From: Symbiodinium microadriaticum
Lineage: Eukaryota; Sar; Dinophyceae; Suessiales; Symbiodiniaceae
Direction: 5' to 3'
Length of the DNA: 64,000 bases
NCBI GenBank assembly: GCA_001939145.1
Contig: LSRX01000330.1
Location: forward strand, 331,235-395,234
In this document: positions 14,477 through 24,658 of the stretch, one piece after another
Numbering within the stretch: the stretch's first letter is position 1
Layout: the number at the start of each line of letters is the position of its first letter
Made by a program: the position numbers and the translations under genes
Notes under the pieces: model-generated
The model's input: only the letters and a program-made list of their open reading frames with translations
What the model was told of the DNA's origin: nothing
Databases searched by the model: none

Positions 14477-14596
14477 ATGACCAGATTCGCTGACGTTTTG
14501 GCAATTATTTTTTTTATTTTCCATATCTCAAAAACTAGAGTATCTAGTTTTTCTCGACTTAATTGTTATAGTAAGCTTAAAGTTCTAGAGCACTAA
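14477..14596 (+). CDS. Very small hydrophobic ORF in the AT-rich island
   Basis: ATG followed by 38 further codons and TAA. The N-terminal half is strongly hydrophobic (VLAIIFFIFHI) and the C-terminal half basic. In A/T-rich DNA a T-rich frame gives such a peptide by chance, so this is recorded only as a possibility. Confidence 0.1.
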   Translation: MTRFADVLAIIFFIFHISKTRVSSFSRLNCYSKLKVLEH

Positions 14597-17500
14597 AAAT
14601 TAAGGCACTCAATTACCAATTAACTCACCCATATGAAATCCGTTTCAGAACTAATGAACAATAAAAAAGAACAGGTATGTCTTATATCATCATGTTGTAT
14701 AGCCTGGGAACGTCTTTTCAAAATCCCCGCCCCTCCAGCGCAGCCAAAATGAAACGGTGATGAGTAAGGTTCTAATAACTCAGCCGCTAGCATGAAACGT
14801 TGGCAAGGAGCACAACTTTCTGAACACCTCTTCATGCGAATCTACTGCTCAACATTGGAATCGAAGAAAAAGGTACCGTGGCCTGGTGGCCTATGGGCAC
14901 ACAGTGCGCAGCCTCGACCAAAGTGACTTTCTCCATCCTCCACCTCCCCTGTTGTGGTCCCCTTCTCTGCCCCTCATCGAACAACCCCTGCCCGGCCCAG
15001 GGGTCCCAGCACACCTGATCAAACCTTGTGCTGGTCCCCTCGCTCCCGGTGTTCTGCCGCACCCTCAGATTCTGTTCGAGGTCTTCTTTTGATTTTTCCG
15101 AGCAAATCATGTTGCCAGAACTTGAACCAATGGGTCACAATGGGTCCTTCCACACTTTGACGATTCTGAAGTCGCGCTTCAACACCACGAAGTTTTTTCT
15201 GGTCCAGGCAACAACATTCGATTCACACGCTTTGGGGGCGGACGCTCAAACCTCCCGATCGTTTCGACCTCGTAGTAAACGCTGGTGCCACGAGCCAAGC
15301 TTCGAATCTGAGAAGTTGCTGTATCTATTTGTGTCGAGTCGCACGCTTCCAAATCGCTTGGGATGCAGCCTAGCGTGAACAGACGCGCATGCTGGTCGGG
15401 AGGGAAAGCTGCTGAAGAAAGTATGAGGATGTATTTTGAGCAAAATCAGTTTCGGAAATCGCAGCTTGAGCTTCGTAAACATGCGCTAGCCCGGTCCGGA
15501 GTTTTTCCTGGGTGCGGGCTGTCAAGTGTCGCTAAAGACGCCATCAGAACTGGCCTCCGCATGGCGCGCATAGCGAATCTCAATCGGCGCAGTATATGCG
15601 CTAAACTGTCGGCGAGAGTGCTGACCAATGGTTCCTTTACAAAAGCAAAAGGCGCGAGCATATCGCTTTTAATGGCCTGCCTGGGGTGTATAACTTGCAG
15701 CACAGTGCGGTAAGGTAGCTAACACTGTTCTTGCATTCAAAAGGCCATGAACCATGCCTCGCGATGTCGGAACTGGAAATTCAGGTTTTGGGCTGAGCGC
15801 TCTCCAATCACTAATTATTCACGACCCTGGGCGAATCAAACCCTACACATCCGCAACGCTTCAAAATGTCAGCCAGTGTGTCACGGAGTCGCCAACCGAC
15901 TCCAAGAACAAATGTCCAAGTTCGTTTTGTTTGAAAGCGGCGCCTCATCCGAGATTGCAAACTCCGCCACTCCACATAGCCGGTCTGGCGCTGAGATTTA
16001 AGGTTCCAATAGCTATAGGGCTGGAAACCTTCCACAAACAACCGATCCACGTCAGGCTGTGGGCTGAACTTTAGGGCCGACGAAATGTCGCATGTCGCAG
16101 GTGTTTGAGTCTTCCTGTCATGGGTTTGTAGACAGGACATCACAGAACCCGCTTAAGATTTTCATGCATGGTTTCAGAAAGAACCAGAATGAAAGTAGCA
16201 GCCAGAGCCGAAACTCGGGAACACGGAGCAGTGCTCGGAACTACACGAGTTCATGTCGGATCTAAACCCCAACTTTAAAAAAAGGGTCATAGCAAGCAGC
16301 ATTCCGCAGCTGGCGACCTGGCCTGGCTTTGGTGGCAAAGCCGGTTCACCTGCACGCAGAAGAAGCTGCTCAGGGTGCGTAAGGAAACTCGCATGGGCAT
16401 GGGCACTGGCTTCAATACTTTGAGCTGAGAATGGCTTTGAGTGTTTTCATTCAGCATGTACACAGATCACTGACCACATACAATATCATATACAGATGTA
16501 AGCAGAAATGTATGTATGCACGCACGTGCACGGCACGGTTAATGCTACGGAACACCTAGAAAGCCTTGCTGGTCGAAAACCCGAGTCTTCTGACAATGAC
16601 AGACCACTTGCAATTTGTGCTCGGTGCAGCTGTTAGCCCTTTCCATAGGCACACACTAGGCTCGATATGTATGTACTGTGCAGAAAAGAAGGCACCGATC
16701 CTCGCAAAGCGAGAACTATTAACGCTGCACCTCCACTGCCCATCTTCGCATCTCTGCGAACTTTAGCGAAGCATAGTCCGACTTCGAAGGCTCCACTGGC
16801 CTCGAATGAATCAGAACCACAATTTAAAAACCTCAATGGCATGAAGACTGTTCGAAAAAGCCTGGAGCACGTGTAAGCCGAGACCACACAAAAGAGGGAT
16901 AGAGCTGTGCTGCCACCAGCCGTCGCATTGCAGTTTTACAGGTGAACACGCCAAGCGCACAGGAGCCAAACCGCCGGAACGAAGTTCTGCCAAAACATCG
17001 GGCCAAAGAGTCCGTGCACAAAAAAGAGAACTGCTCTAGTTTCGGCATGCTGGGGTTTCAATGACCGGGAGGCCACATGGTTCGGGCGGCTTGTGTCTGG
17101 ATTTTTACATTACTGCCGCAATTATGAGTGGATGCAAATGCTCGTGTCAGGCCCTTTGTGTAGGTTGAAACCGGAAACGGCAGTTTGACAGGTCTTGCTT
17201 GCCGCATGGGTGCTAAAGGCACATGCAGCTATAACAAGGTTCGACAACCCTCAGAACCTCAAGCCTTCAACCTTCGAAGCAATGGAGAGTTGACATTCTG
17301 AAACCCGTTAGAGTGCCGAAATTCTACAACCGGCTTCCCATCCCAGATACGAGTTGTTGCGGCGAGCAAACAGCTTTCGGGTTGGGTTTGCTGTCGCTGG
17401 GCTGCCGGCCATGTCTTGGGAGTGCAAACCAACAGCCAATCCTCGACCTTTGTGGCACGAGATAGCAGGCGTGCTATGGGAGCCTATGGCATTGAAGCTC

Positions 17501-20500
17501 GCAATATGAACACTCGACCAAACTCGCAAATGCCGGCCGCCTCAGGCATGCCAAATTCCTTCAGCACGTGCACCTCCACCTCGTACCTGGCAAGGCTGAA
17601 GTCGGCAGTTCGTTTGCCTGGTAGGGCAATAACACCGGGCGTGGATCCCAAAGCAACCCGCGCAACACATCTATGGAAGCAAGCCAAACTGGCAAATGAG
17701 GCGGGTCTGAACCCTCAATTGCTTCATACAGCGTGCGCTGACGATAAAGCTCACCTCACGGTTGCAAAATATGCAGCCTAGCCAGCTGTCTAGCACCGTC
17801 ATGACTCCTATGGCGCATGCTCATGTGCTGCACTATGTTCCCGAGTGGCTTCACATCCAGTCTTGCATTCACAGAGTTAAATGTAAACTATGTAAAGTAC
17901 AGATGTCTGCTTTCAGGCAGCCAAGCTTGGCCCTGAACCCTGCGCTTCTGTTTCGAAGCCCTTGGGCCTCAACCTGTGCCAGGCCTGATGCAGGATTGAC
18001 TGTTTGAAGGCCGTGCTTTCGGGGTTGCTTAACTCTCCTCCGACTCTTTAACTTAAGCTGGATGGCAGAGCTCAAATTGCCAGCCTGTCTTGCACCGCCA
18101 GTAAGAACATGGGGGCACCCTGAGTTGGCAGGACATAGGAGAGCATAGTGTTGCGCAGGACTTAAGGATTTCGCGCTTAGGAGCTTGTAGCTATCGGCCC
18201 TAACTGCCAAACTGGTGGGGGGGGGGGGGCGAGAATACATTTAGCTTTGGGACCCGGCAGGGAACAATACTGAATTTCGTGTGGCCCTTGTTGTGCCAGA
18301 GAAAAGACGAACCCAATCTGTTTAAACCGATGCAGTGAGGTCTCTTCGCTTGGCCAAGGCCCCCGCCGGGTGCAAAACATTGTCTGCCAGGACGCGTGCG
18401 CCCTCGCTAAGGAGCGGTTCGGCCTTGGTTTGAAAAGGGCTAGGAGCCACGGGTGTCAAGCTCAAGAACTTGATGCCGCTGGCACGGGGTAGTGCTGTTA
18501 GGGCTGGTCGTTGCTTGGCATCGGGGCAAGTGGCGGTTGATGCTGCCAGGTTGGGGTTGAAGCGGAGTGTTATGATCAGACAGTCGAGTTATCAAACCAA
18601 CTGGTCATCAGTGTCCGATCTTCTGGACCATGCTCAAACGGCATGGCTGATTGCGCCGGCCTAGCCCTGTCGTTCTCGCCTTTGAAAGTGAAGCCCTGAA
18701 ATCATCTTCACACCCTGCCGTGGGTTCGCCCAACTCGACTGAGGAGCCAACATGTGCCAAGTCCTGTCAGCACGTTGTTGGAAATAATGATTGAAAGTTC
18801 AGAGACCGGCTTGCGACTAGAAGCCCAAGCGGGCGCAAAACTGTATACCCTCGCAAACCCAAGTACATGAAACCAATACCGCCAAGCAATTCAAAGTCTG
18901 CTCAGAGCACCGCATGGACCGCAGCCTCCGAAGCTTTGATCGCAAGTCCCTCATCGAAGATGACTGAAACCGTAACCCTAGCCATTCCCTGGGAATGATG
19001 GCCCAAGCGAAAATGACATTGCAAATGGCGAGGATGGGTTTGCTTGCAGTTTAGAGTCTTTTGAAGTCGTTTTTGCTTGATTTTGACCTGCAGTTGCAGC
19101 CGTCAGCAACAATCTTCCGATCTCGACTGGCATTTAGTTGCTGATTGAGGTTGGCCACGTCGTTTTGAGGCTCCGATACAGCAGTCTTGATCGGGCTTGT
19201 TGGGCTTAGGACTCGACCGGCGCAGGAAACACGACAGCATTCAGCTCCCCTGAACGGCCTTGTTCAAGCAGCCTCAAACCTGCCACAACAACCTCGGGCC
19301 ATGCCGGTACTGATGTTGTTGTTACGTTGCTGTAGCCGTTGCTGTAGCCGTTGCTGTCGGCGCACTTGAAGTTGCAGTCGTCATTGGTGCTTTGGTGGTG
19401 TTGGTGCTGGTGGTCGTTGTCGGTGTCGTCGTCATGGCGGTTGTGGTTGTGGTTACAAGAGCTAAGGGACGTTACTCAGACCTACGCATAACCGCTTAAC
19501 CTTGGAAAACCTTTACTCGATAAAGTGAGTGAGTGTGTGTGTGCGCACACGCACAGCCTCATGGTACACCGTCCCTCGGTGGTCGAGTATGAGTACGTCC
19601 ACCGCATCCAAACCTAGGCAAGCTGCGTCTTGTCTTGGTTTCCAATTGAGCGATCGAGAAGCACTGTCACAATACCGTAGATGACGCGCACCGCAACCAA
19701 TCCGTGGCAAGAACTCTTGCCGAAGACCTCTGGATTCCTTAGCCCCTCAGCCAAGGCCAGGACACTCCCAACAGCTTCTGCCCAGGAACTACAGGTTCCA
19801 CACACTGACAATTGCTAGTTGAAAACTCTCGAAGCAACGAAAGAGCGCTTGCACGAAGAAACCGCCCGAATTCAGCCACTCTCTCTGTAGGCCTTGGCAT
19901 GAAGCCCTTGGCAGGCGCTTTCCAGAATTTTATGAGTTTTGGCCTTCTGGGTGGCATAGCCATTGCTTGAACATGTCTTATCCATGTCTCTGCCTGACAG
20001 TCTTGCAAGAAATTCGTGCAACCAATTAGCCCAAAGTGCGACAGTCGGCGCCCCGAACCCCGACCTTGAGTTGTCGCTTGTTTGGCTACGAGTACTTGTA
20101 AGCTCGGCACAGCCCGAAGCGAGCCAATCACATGCACGGCCAACACCTTCGGCTAGTTTAAGATCATCCCGCTAGCATCTTCTGAGAACAATCAAGACTC
20201 GATACAGGCTACGAGCGGGAGTCGTTTTTCGGGCGAGCGAGTCTAAACATGAACACTTGGAAGGAAGGCTGTGGGCTGCGTTGCATTGCGAGAAATGAAA
20301 GCATTTCACACCTGTCACAACCACATGCAGCTACGTGGGTGGGCAGTAGTGGTCCGTAACCATGCAGCCCAGATCTGCTAGGTCCTAGTGTTGTATGTTG
20401 AAAACATGTCTACCTGGCCATTCGGGCTGAACAGAACGAAGACTGGTCAAAGCTGACTGCTTTCTGTCGCCATCGACTATTGCACTACACCCAGGTTACT

Positions 20501-21394
20501 CCTAGGTTTGCTAGTCTAACCTGGCAGCCAACCGTTGCTGAATGTCGTGCGCCCAAAGCCTGAACATGCACATACTTTGAACATCAGCCTGGTTCAGAAC
20601 CCACCACTCAGGTAAGCATTGCCCAAGAAAAAACCGCACGACATGCAACACGTAACCTAGATCAGGCCAGACGCTGAGAATGTAAGCCCTGGACTTTGAA
20701 CCCCAAGCGGCCAAACAATGGGACTTGAGGGCGCGCGCAGCTGGACGCTCTCCATCACGCCGGCTAAATGAAGGACTTCCTGTGCAACCTCGGGCGAGGA
20801 GCACCTGTTTTGGTCGAGCTGTATCGCTGGGTCCTATGCTTGCAGAAGTACAGCGACAAAAGCGTCCACATTCTCGCATATCGACATGTCGGAGTCGTGC
20901 AGACATAGTGCCGTGGCCGGACTTCGCAAATAAGTTGCAACTTGTGATCCCGGCCTGCTTGAAAGTAACCGAACTGCAAACATAATTCTTTTTTGGCATA
21001 GGGCTCGTATGGGTTGCTGTGTGTCCGAAGTTATGGAAACGCTCTCGCCTTGGTCTTGTGGTCACGCTCAGGATTCGCGAACCTTGAAACACTCAGTCTA
21101 CCAGTATGACGGGCTTCAGCAATCAGTTTGACCCTATGGATGGTTTGATACCCAAATTCACCTTCACTTCACCGCTGTGGTCAAGCCACCGAAACCTGGT
21201 CATCAATTCACCATCACTCTGTGAAAGTAAAGGTGAGGCGGACTAAGTGACTAAGCATATGAGGGAACCGAACGGTGAAATGGTGGATTGTTGATGACGA
21301 GGTGAGAACGTGAAAATAAGCATGTGGGTGGGGGAAATGAAACGGGTGGAAATGCTTTTTGATTTTTTGTTTTTGGCGGGGTGGGTGGGTGTGT

Positions 21395-21435
21395 NNNNNN
21401 NNNNNNNNNNNNNNNNNNNNNNNNNNNNNNNNNNN
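21395..21435. other. Assembly gap (41 N)
   Basis: A run of 41 undetermined bases flanked by G/T-rich and G-rich sequence (GGTGGGTGGGTGTG before, GGGGGGGCGGGGGGG after). The true length of the missing G-rich segment is unknown. Confidence 0.98.
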
Positions 21436-21626
21436 TCCGGGGGGGCGGGGGGGGCTGGAGGCCAAGTCCTTACGTACAAGTGCGCTTCGAAGCAATCGCA
21501 GGAGGTCTAGACCAGTGCAGCGTTGTCGCAACTGACAATAAAACTGGACAATCGACACAATTGTCCTAGACGAGACACGAGTTGATGTTACAATTGATGC
21601 CAAAGCTTCAAGCGACAAACACATAT

Positions 21627-21661
21627 ACACACACACACACACGGAGAGAGAGAGAGAGAGA
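21627..21661 (+). repeat. Compound (AC)n(GA)n microsatellite
   Basis: About eight AC units followed directly by about eight GA units. Confidence 0.95.
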
Positions 21662-22314
21662 AACCGGGCTGAGAGATCCTGGTCCAATCTTTCTTTAGCC
21701 ACGCTTGCTGACACCCAGCATGTCGGAACGAGCGGAAGATAGCTTTTTCATACGATTCAAGACAAACACGAGCAGACAAGTGAAAAGACTTGAAGACACG
21801 GGGACAGGAAGGAAGAAAGAGGACCTGGTCTAGTTTGGGCGTGGGTGTGTTTACAGTTTGAAATGTGCTTGGTGCCGGGTGTGAGTCGTCCCGAGCCGTA
21901 CAAACTTCTGTTTTCGTGTGAAGTTATCCGATATCCCATTTATTTAAAGTCGGCCCACTTGCGATCCGTGCCGGCTTACATTTGTGCTGAAGTCTTTCAG
22001 AAACAACTCGCAGCGCGCGCAATGACAGGTGTTTAGACCCAGGCTGCAGCATTGATCGGGTCAGCCTCGATTGCTCTGACCTGGCACACGCATGCTTAGC
22101 AGAGGCCAGGTTTCAGCGTCTATGGAAAAGTGAGCAGCAGCAGGGTCTAGGATTCATTCAAGGCTCTACGTCTAGGTGCTTGGGGTCCTTCGCTTTCAAT
22201 CCATTGAATAGGCGCCAGAGCTTAACTGTTTCTGTTTATGTGTAGAGCCCTTGAGCTCAGGAGATTTCTGGTGAAAAACCGTCTTTACATTTCAAGGAAA
22301 CCATGTGTCCCTGC

Positions 22315-22372
<58 letters not shown>
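22315..22372 (+). repeat. (AGT)n tract at the 3' end of the retroelement
   Basis: About 19 perfect AGT units, read as (ACT)n on the element's strand. It lies 127 bp past the last element ORF, where a LINE tail would be. Confidence 0.9.
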
Positions 22373-22498
22373 TGCATGCGAGCGCCTCACCAGTCTTGAT
22401 GTTCGGCGAGGGACAGGCCCCTTGGCCCGGCAGCTCAAGGCCGCACCACGTTTTGTGGCTCCAGAGAGAAACTACGTCTGGTTGCGAAGTAAATCCGA

Positions 22499-23212
22499 CT
22501 AGTCAAGCTCATCAAGGAGGTTCGTTGAGCCCGCAGCATTGCTGCAGCTCGGCTTCTCCCTGTCCGCCTGTACACCCCGTTGATCCTCTCGATCACCGTT
22601 GTTGTGAGCTGGATGCTCAGTCACTGCACCGGCCACCGGATTCTCAGCATCACGATCAGTGGAAGAGAGACTCTGAGTGGGCATCCGTGCAGGTCCTTGC
22701 GAAGACATCCAGTTGCAACGACCTGTATGCTCCTGGCCCATCGTCGGGGAGCAAGCCGAGCAACATGTGCGATGCCCGATACTGGATGGGCGATTGCAGT
22801 CCGGAACGCGGCAAATCGTCTGTCTGCTTCGGTCTTTCTTTGCAAGGAAGCGCTGGTGACGTCTGCAGCGTTTTGTGTGCTTGCCCATTGGCAGGCCATC
22901 CCCACACTGACTACAGCAGAAGGGCTGCAAGGCTGAGGCATACCATCGTCCGCAGCTTGGGTGGGCACACAAGCGAAGAGGCGGCATCGTCGACGCCATG
23001 CTGGACCTGGGCATAGGAGCCAATGTAGAACAGCTTGCTGCAAGCTTATGTGTGGGAATGCAGGCAGTGTCAATGCGATTGCACAGGAAGCACAGACTAT
23101 CTGCATACCTGCTAGTGTTCGAAATGGCGACCTTGCGCGCGCGCAATGCCTTCCGAGGCACGGATTGATCCGACACCCCGTTGGCAACAAAAGTACTGTA
23201 CAAACGGTTCAA
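22499..23212 (-). CDS. Retroelement segment with duplicated Cys/His module
   Basis: A 237-codon frame opening at TTG, so the true start or splice junction is unknown. It contains two copies of a putative metal-binding module with spacing C-x4-C-x11-CC-x2-C-x8-H-x3-C (first Cys at residue 82) and a near-identical one starting at residue 134, exactly 52 residues later. The C-terminal 70 residues are polar, Ser/Glu/Asp-rich and probably disordered. The frame begins 19 bp after the oxygenase frame ends and finishes 127 bp before the (ACT)n tail, so it is the last coding part of the element. A nucleic-acid-binding role is inferred from the Cys/His pattern; it matches no textbook zinc finger that I can name. 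Confidence 0.7.
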   Translation of the reverse strand: MNRLYSTFVANGVSDQSVPRKALRARKVAISNTSRYADSLCFLCNRIDTACIPTHKLAASCSTLAPMPRSSMASTMPPLRLCAHPSCGRWYASALQPFCCSQCGDGLPMGKHTKRCRRHQRFLAKKDRSRQTICRVPDCNRPSSIGHRTCCSACSPTMGQEHTGRCNWMSSQGPARMPTQSLSSTDRDAENPVAGAVTEHPAHNNGDREDQRGVQADREKPSCSNAAGSTNLLDELD

Positions 23213-23230
23213 TTCGCGCCTTGGGCTCGC

Positions 23231-24205
23231 CTAGCTCCGATCCGGCTCTTGCAGCTGTTGCTGCATTTCGAGGGCAGCAGGCGGGCGGAATCCTATATCA
23301 ATCAAGCCCTGTCGGACCACTGGTGCAAGACTGAAGAAATTCTGGACCGTGTAGGCTACAAGTGTGATGCGATCATAAAGGGCAGCTGCCTCTGTACAGT
23401 GCTGGAGTTTATGGGCTGGGAAAACAGTGACCACATCTTGCAGCTCCACAGCGGTGCCCCGAAGAAGGGCATGCCTGTCCTCCTTGTAGCAACAGCCTTT
23501 GCCATCTGCAACCCATAATTGGCCATGGTGAAAATGCGAGAGTGCGATCAAAGCATTCGGTTGCGGTCCTCCGCCTACGTCCCGATGAACAGGTAGCGTG
23601 TAGTTGACATGTACAGCAAGCGTAGTCCATCGATGGGTCGGGGCCATGTGCAGCACAAATGCATTCAAGAGCCTACAAATATTCGGCGAGGCCAGTGTGG
23701 GCTTAGTCAGGCCTACATACGCAGTCTTTGAGTATGCCCCCAGGGTGTAATTCATGGCCCGCGGGCAGTTCTGCAAAGAGTGATGCCGCGGTCTGGCGAA
23801 ATCCAATTTGGCTACAACCTGCCGAACAGAACTCCACATGGTGCCAAGCCCCTCCTGCAGGAAGCTGTATGCAAGCTCCTCTGCCTCAGACGCCCCATCA
23901 GCAAGAGGATGCGAGGCATCAGGCAGTAGAGGTCCCGCAGAGTATTGCATGCACGCTCCCAGTTGCCGCGCGTACACACAGAACTGCTCCAGAAAGGAAG
24001 GCTCTAGAATCTGACCAGCATAGGAGACAATGTCATTGACAGTTGCTAGTCCCAGAGCCGGTGGCAGGTTGCACCCTCCCTGCTGTAAGAACAGGCAATG
24101 CAGAGCATTCAGCAACAGATATTCCTCCAGAGACTCCTGGTATACATCTGGAGGCACAGGAAATTGCTCAACCATGGATCGGAGGTTATGACTCGGGGGT
24201 GTCAT
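23231..24205 (-). CDS. 2OG-Fe(II) dioxygenase-like domain of the retroelement
   Basis: The frame is open from 24,298, but the first ATG is at 24,205. Numbering from 24,298, the double-stranded beta-helix signature lies at residues 228-318: the HxD iron motif (LPVHRDV, H238/D240), a strand motif ALSHFHHGQLWV, a distal histidine (FPAHKLQHCTE, H296 or H300) and the Arg expected to bind the 2OG carboxylate (YDRITLVAYT, R310). All metal and cosubstrate positions appear intact. An HxD-x(n)-LW pattern is seen in oxygenases carried by retroelements of dinoflagellates; relatives in other eukaryotes oxidise thymine or 5-methylcytosine (JBP/TET) or alkylated bases (AlkB), but the substrate here cannot be read from sequence. 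The N-terminal 200 residues are helical-looking and unassigned. Confidence 0.75.
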   Translation of the reverse strand: MTPPSHNLRSMVEQFPVPPDVYQESLEEYLLLNALHCLFLQQGGCNLPPALGLATVNDIVSYAGQILEPSFLEQFCVYARQLGACMQYSAGPLLPDASHPLADGASEAEELAYSFLQEGLGTMWSSVRQVVAKLDFARPRHHSLQNCPRAMNYTLGAYSKTAYVGLTKPTLASPNICRLLNAFVLHMAPTHRWTTLAVHVNYTLPVHRDVGGGPQPNALIALSHFHHGQLWVADGKGCCYKEDRHALLRGTAVELQDVVTVFPAHKLQHCTEAAALYDRITLVAYTVQNFFSLAPVVRQGLIDIGFRPPAALEMQQQLQEPDRS

Positions 24206-24269
24206 TGTGCAGGGACCACCTAGAGCAGGCCACAAAACCCAAATTAACCCCTGAAAAGGAGAGGACGCG

Positions 24270-24596
24270 CTACAGTGGGCCTTTGAGAGTGCGTACAATT
24301 TGGGAGCCTACGAGCACCGCTTGATCACCCACTCTACAGCGGTCGAATGCAGTCAGGTGCGTGGCAGGCATGTGTGAGCCTAGTGCGTGCTCTGCTAATG
24401 CCGAGCTCCCGGCATGCAGCAAGTGGCGCACCCTCAAAACTGTTCTGGAGCCAGATGTGTCTACAGACAGGCAACAGGAGAAACGCTGAGCAGTGCCAAA
24501 GGTCAACTGCACGCAAGGTACGAGCTTGATCTCAATCGGAAAAACTTGCAGAGAATTCACTTTCGCAGACAACAACACAAACTCGCAGAGTCCCAC
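24270..24596 (-). CDS. Unassigned retroelement segment between protease and oxygenase
   Basis: A 108-codon frame on the element's strand, filling most of the gap between the USP stop (24,659) and the oxygenase frame. The first 60 residues look like alternating beta strands (VLLSAKVNSLQVFPIEIKL). It overlaps the open oxygenase frame by about 29 bp in another frame, so a frameshift or a splice would be needed to join them. No family recognised; it may be a linker or a small beta-rich domain. Confidence 0.45.
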   Translation of the reverse strand: MGLCEFVLLSAKVNSLQVFPIEIKLVPCVQLTFGTAQRFSCCLSVDTSGSRTVLRVRHLLHAGSSALAEHALGSHMPATHLTAFDRCRVGDQAVLVGSQIVRTLKGPL

Positions 24597-24658
24597 TCAT
24601 CGATGGGCCTCCTATCCCTCAGGGGAGTGCAAGCACTCCCTCGGCAGATAACGGAGTG

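Larger units (their letters stand above)
11890..14720. other. AT-rich compositional island, possibly foreign or misjoined DNA
   Basis: Composition changes sharply near 11.9 kb, from mixed sequence to long A/T-rich stretches with few stop-free frames, and changes back near 14.7 kb. The interior 13.1-13.95 kb is richer in G and C and holds the only ORFs of note. The AT-rich parts contain many TATA, GATA and TCGA words, unlike the neighbouring DNA. I recognise no rRNA, tRNA, cox, cob or plastid gene, so an organelle origin is not supported. Possible explanations are horizontal or contaminating DNA joined during assembly, an unknown mobile element, or an unusual native island. Confidence 0.75.
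14720..22314. other. Region without a recognisable gene
   Basis: Short frames on both strands, none with a domain I recognise. The larger ones (20,511-21,092 minus; 19,739-20,146 minus; 17,416-17,781 plus) overlap open frames on the other strand. Structured elements are a short run of a GTTGCTGTAGCC-like 12-mer near 19.33 kb, a poly-G run near 18.22 kb, and the repeats and gap near 21.4-21.7 kb. Confidence 0.5.

Noticed and set aside
11890..14720. AT-rich island as dinoflagellate mitochondrial or plastid minicircle DNA
   Set aside because: No cox1, cox3, cob, psb, psa or rRNA sequence recognised.
20511..21092. 193-codon minus-strand frame
   Set aside because: No motif; Cys/Arg-rich random-looking composition and an open frame on the other strand. 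Kept only as an unproven ORF.
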